A stretch of DNA of 64,000 nucleotides from Comamonadaceae bacterium CG12_big_fil_rev_8_21_14_0_65_59_15 (GTDB lineage: Bacteria > Pseudomonadota > Gammaproteobacteria > Burkholderiales > Burkholderiaceae_C), in the NCBI GenBank assembly GCA_002786915.1, contig PCUV01000060.1:62001-126000 (forward strand), read 5' to 3'. The notes under the pieces are model-generated. The model saw nothing but the letters and a program-made list of their open reading frames with translations, did no database searches and was not told the DNA's origin. The position numbers were made by a program, and so were the translations under genes. Shown here piece by piece: positions 61,158 through 64,000 of this stretch (positions within the stretch are counted from its first letter, which is position 1; the number at the start of each line of letters is the position of its first letter).

Positions 61158-62659
61158 ATGTGTGGAATAGTGGGAGTGGTCAGCCGCTCACCGGTCAATC
61201 AGCTGATTTACGACGCGCTGCTGTTGCTACAGCACCGTGGTCAGGATGCGGCGGGCATTGTGACGCAGCAAGAGCGCAAGTTTTTCATGCACAAGGCCAA
61301 GGGCATGGTGCGTGACGTGTTTCGCACGCGCAACATGCGGTCCTTGCCCGGAAACTGCGGTCTGGGTCAGGTGCGCTACCCCACGGCAGGCAACGCCTTC
61401 AGTGAAGAAGAGGCGCAGCCGTTTTATGTGAATGCGCCGTTTGGCATTGTGCTGGTACACAACGGCAACCTGACCAACGCGGCCGCCCTCAAGGTAGAGC
61501 TGTTCAACGCCAACCACCGGCACATCAATACCGAAAGCGACTCCGAGGTATTGCTCAACGTGTTGGCGCACGAGATTGAGGCCATCACGCGCGGCTTGCC
61601 CTTGACACCGCATGACGTGTTTGCCGCCGTGCGCAAGGTGCACCGCCGAGTGCGGGGTTCTTACGCGGTGATTGCGCTGATTGCCGGGCACGGCGTGCTG
61701 GCGTTTCGCGATCCGCACGGCATTCGCCCGCTGTGCCTGGGCCGGGGTGGGGATACCTGGATGCTGGCCAGTGAATCGGTGGCACTGGAGGGTACGTCGC
61801 ATCGCTTTGAGCGCGATGTAGCCCCGGGTGAGGCGGTGTTCATTGATCTGGAGGGCCAACTTTACGCAGAGCAATGTGCCGATGCGCCGGTGTTGAATCC
61901 CTGCATTTTTGAGTTTGTCTATCTGGCTCGGCCCGATTCCGTGCTGGACGGCATTTCGGTCTACCAGGCGCGCCTGAATTTGGGTGAGTCGCTGGCCAAA
62001 CGGGTCATTTCCACCGTGCCACCGAATGAGATTGACGTGGTGATTCCGATCCCGGAATCAAGCCGCCCGAGCGCCGCGCAAATGGCGCAGTTGCTGGGCT
62101 TGCCGTACCGCGAGGGTTTTGTGAAAAACCGCTACGTGGGTCGCACCTTCATCATGCCCGGGCAGTCGATGCGCAAGCAGTCGGTGCGTCAGAAGCTTAA
62201 CGTGATTGCCAGTGAGTTCAAGGGGCGCAATGTGCTGTTGGTGGACGACTCGATCGTGCGCGGCACCACCAGCCGGGAGATTGTGCAGATGGCACGCGAC
62301 GCGGGCGCCAACAAGGTGTACATGGCCAGCGCGGCGCCGCCGGTGCGCTTTCCCAATGTGTATGGCATCGACATGCCGACGCCGCAAGAGCTGGTGGCGC
62401 ACAACCGCACGATTGAAGAGATTCGGCAAATCATCGGTTGCGACGCATTGATTTACCAGGATGTCGATGCCATGAAGAAGGCCATCGGCTCGCTCAACCC
62501 GGCCATCAAGGGGTTTGATGCGTCGTGTTTTGATGGCATTTATGTCACCGGCGATGTGACGGTGGAAGACATTGTGCGACTGAATGCGCACCGCATTGCG
62601 CGTGACGAATCGCAAGAAGATACCTCGCGGCTGGCGCTACCCAATTCGCAGGAGGTGGC

Positions 62660-62663
<4 letters not shown>
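61158..62663 (+). CDS. purF: amidophosphoribosyltransferase
   Basis: 501 residues. The start '[15 protein letters not shown]' exposes Cys2 as nucleophile with no propeptide (E. coli type). Glutaminase segments '[11 protein letters not shown]' and '[11 protein letters not shown]'; PRPP-binding '[28 protein letters not shown]' near residue 355. It catalyses the first committed step of purine synthesis. The stop overlaps the metZ start by ATGA. Confidence 0.97.

Positions 62664-64000
<1,337 letters not shown>

Overview
The window is about 60% GC, gene-dense and bacterial. Gene order and protein families point to a betaproteobacterium of the Comamonadaceae, closest in style to Rhodoferax. Three things support this: the order folC, SPOR-domain gene, cvpA, purF, metZ, gltX; a phasin gene of the polyhydroxyalkanoate pathway; and a decaheme porin-cytochrome cluster of the kind known in iron-reducing Rhodoferax. 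Dispersed palindromes that I recognise from this family occur throughout. No rRNA, tRNA, CRISPR array, prophage or intact transposase was seen.

Layout. 1-6.3 kb: the 5' part of an RNB-family exoribonuclease gene (cut by the window edge), a HigB/HigA toxin-antitoxin pair, several small housekeeping genes, an EamA transporter between palindrome fragments, and a phasin gene with a strong promoter and two operator-like repeats. 6.4-19.6 kb: the main accessory region. It holds an MtrA-like periplasmic decaheme cytochrome, an MtrB-like outer-membrane barrel and an MtrC/OmcA-like decaheme lipoprotein. Four non-heme secreted or surface proteins follow: a helix-hairpin-helix protein, a protein with two 'WNLL/GFW' repeats, a giant lipoprotein with four copies of a ~215-residue domain joined by Thr-rich linkers, and another outer-membrane barrel. 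A perfect FNR/ANR-type site and a promoter lie in front of the first gene, which suggests anaerobic induction.

19.7-26 kb: a histidine phosphatase, a LysE exporter and a complete sugar-type ABC importer operon. 26-35.4 kb: a PAS/GGDEF/EAL protein, a TctE/TctD-like two-component pair, cca, a glutathione S-transferase, a lytic transglycosylase and 5-formyl-THF cyclo-ligase. 35.4-42.9 kb: sdaA, glmU, a short histidine kinase, an Lrp-type regulator, an EamA exporter and three more two-gene pairs of toxin-antitoxin or candidate type. 42.9-64 kb: mostly core metabolism (glmS, BMP-type binding protein, queuosine precursor transporter, dcd, rhlE, apaH, CNNM/HlyC protein, PhoPQ-like pair with PepSY protein, TPR protein, argG, ppnP, ArsC-like, and the folC-to-gltX run).

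The most unusual material outside genes is two families of palindromic elements with a conserved core and variable outer arms. Family 1 has three copies (22821-22912, 22959-23063, 37533-37620). On one strand each reads: outer arm, TAAAGGAGGA, variable inner hairpin, GGGGGACA, outer arm. Nearly all arm mismatches become G-U pairs on that strand, which suggests a structured RNA. Family 2 has two copies (39373-39450, 57956-58023) sharing a 22-nt core around CTGG-TACY-CCAG. A separate ~54-nt Comamonadaceae-type repeat lies in frame inside three conserved genes (the ABC ATPase, glmU, folC) and supplies the ribosome-binding region of argG.
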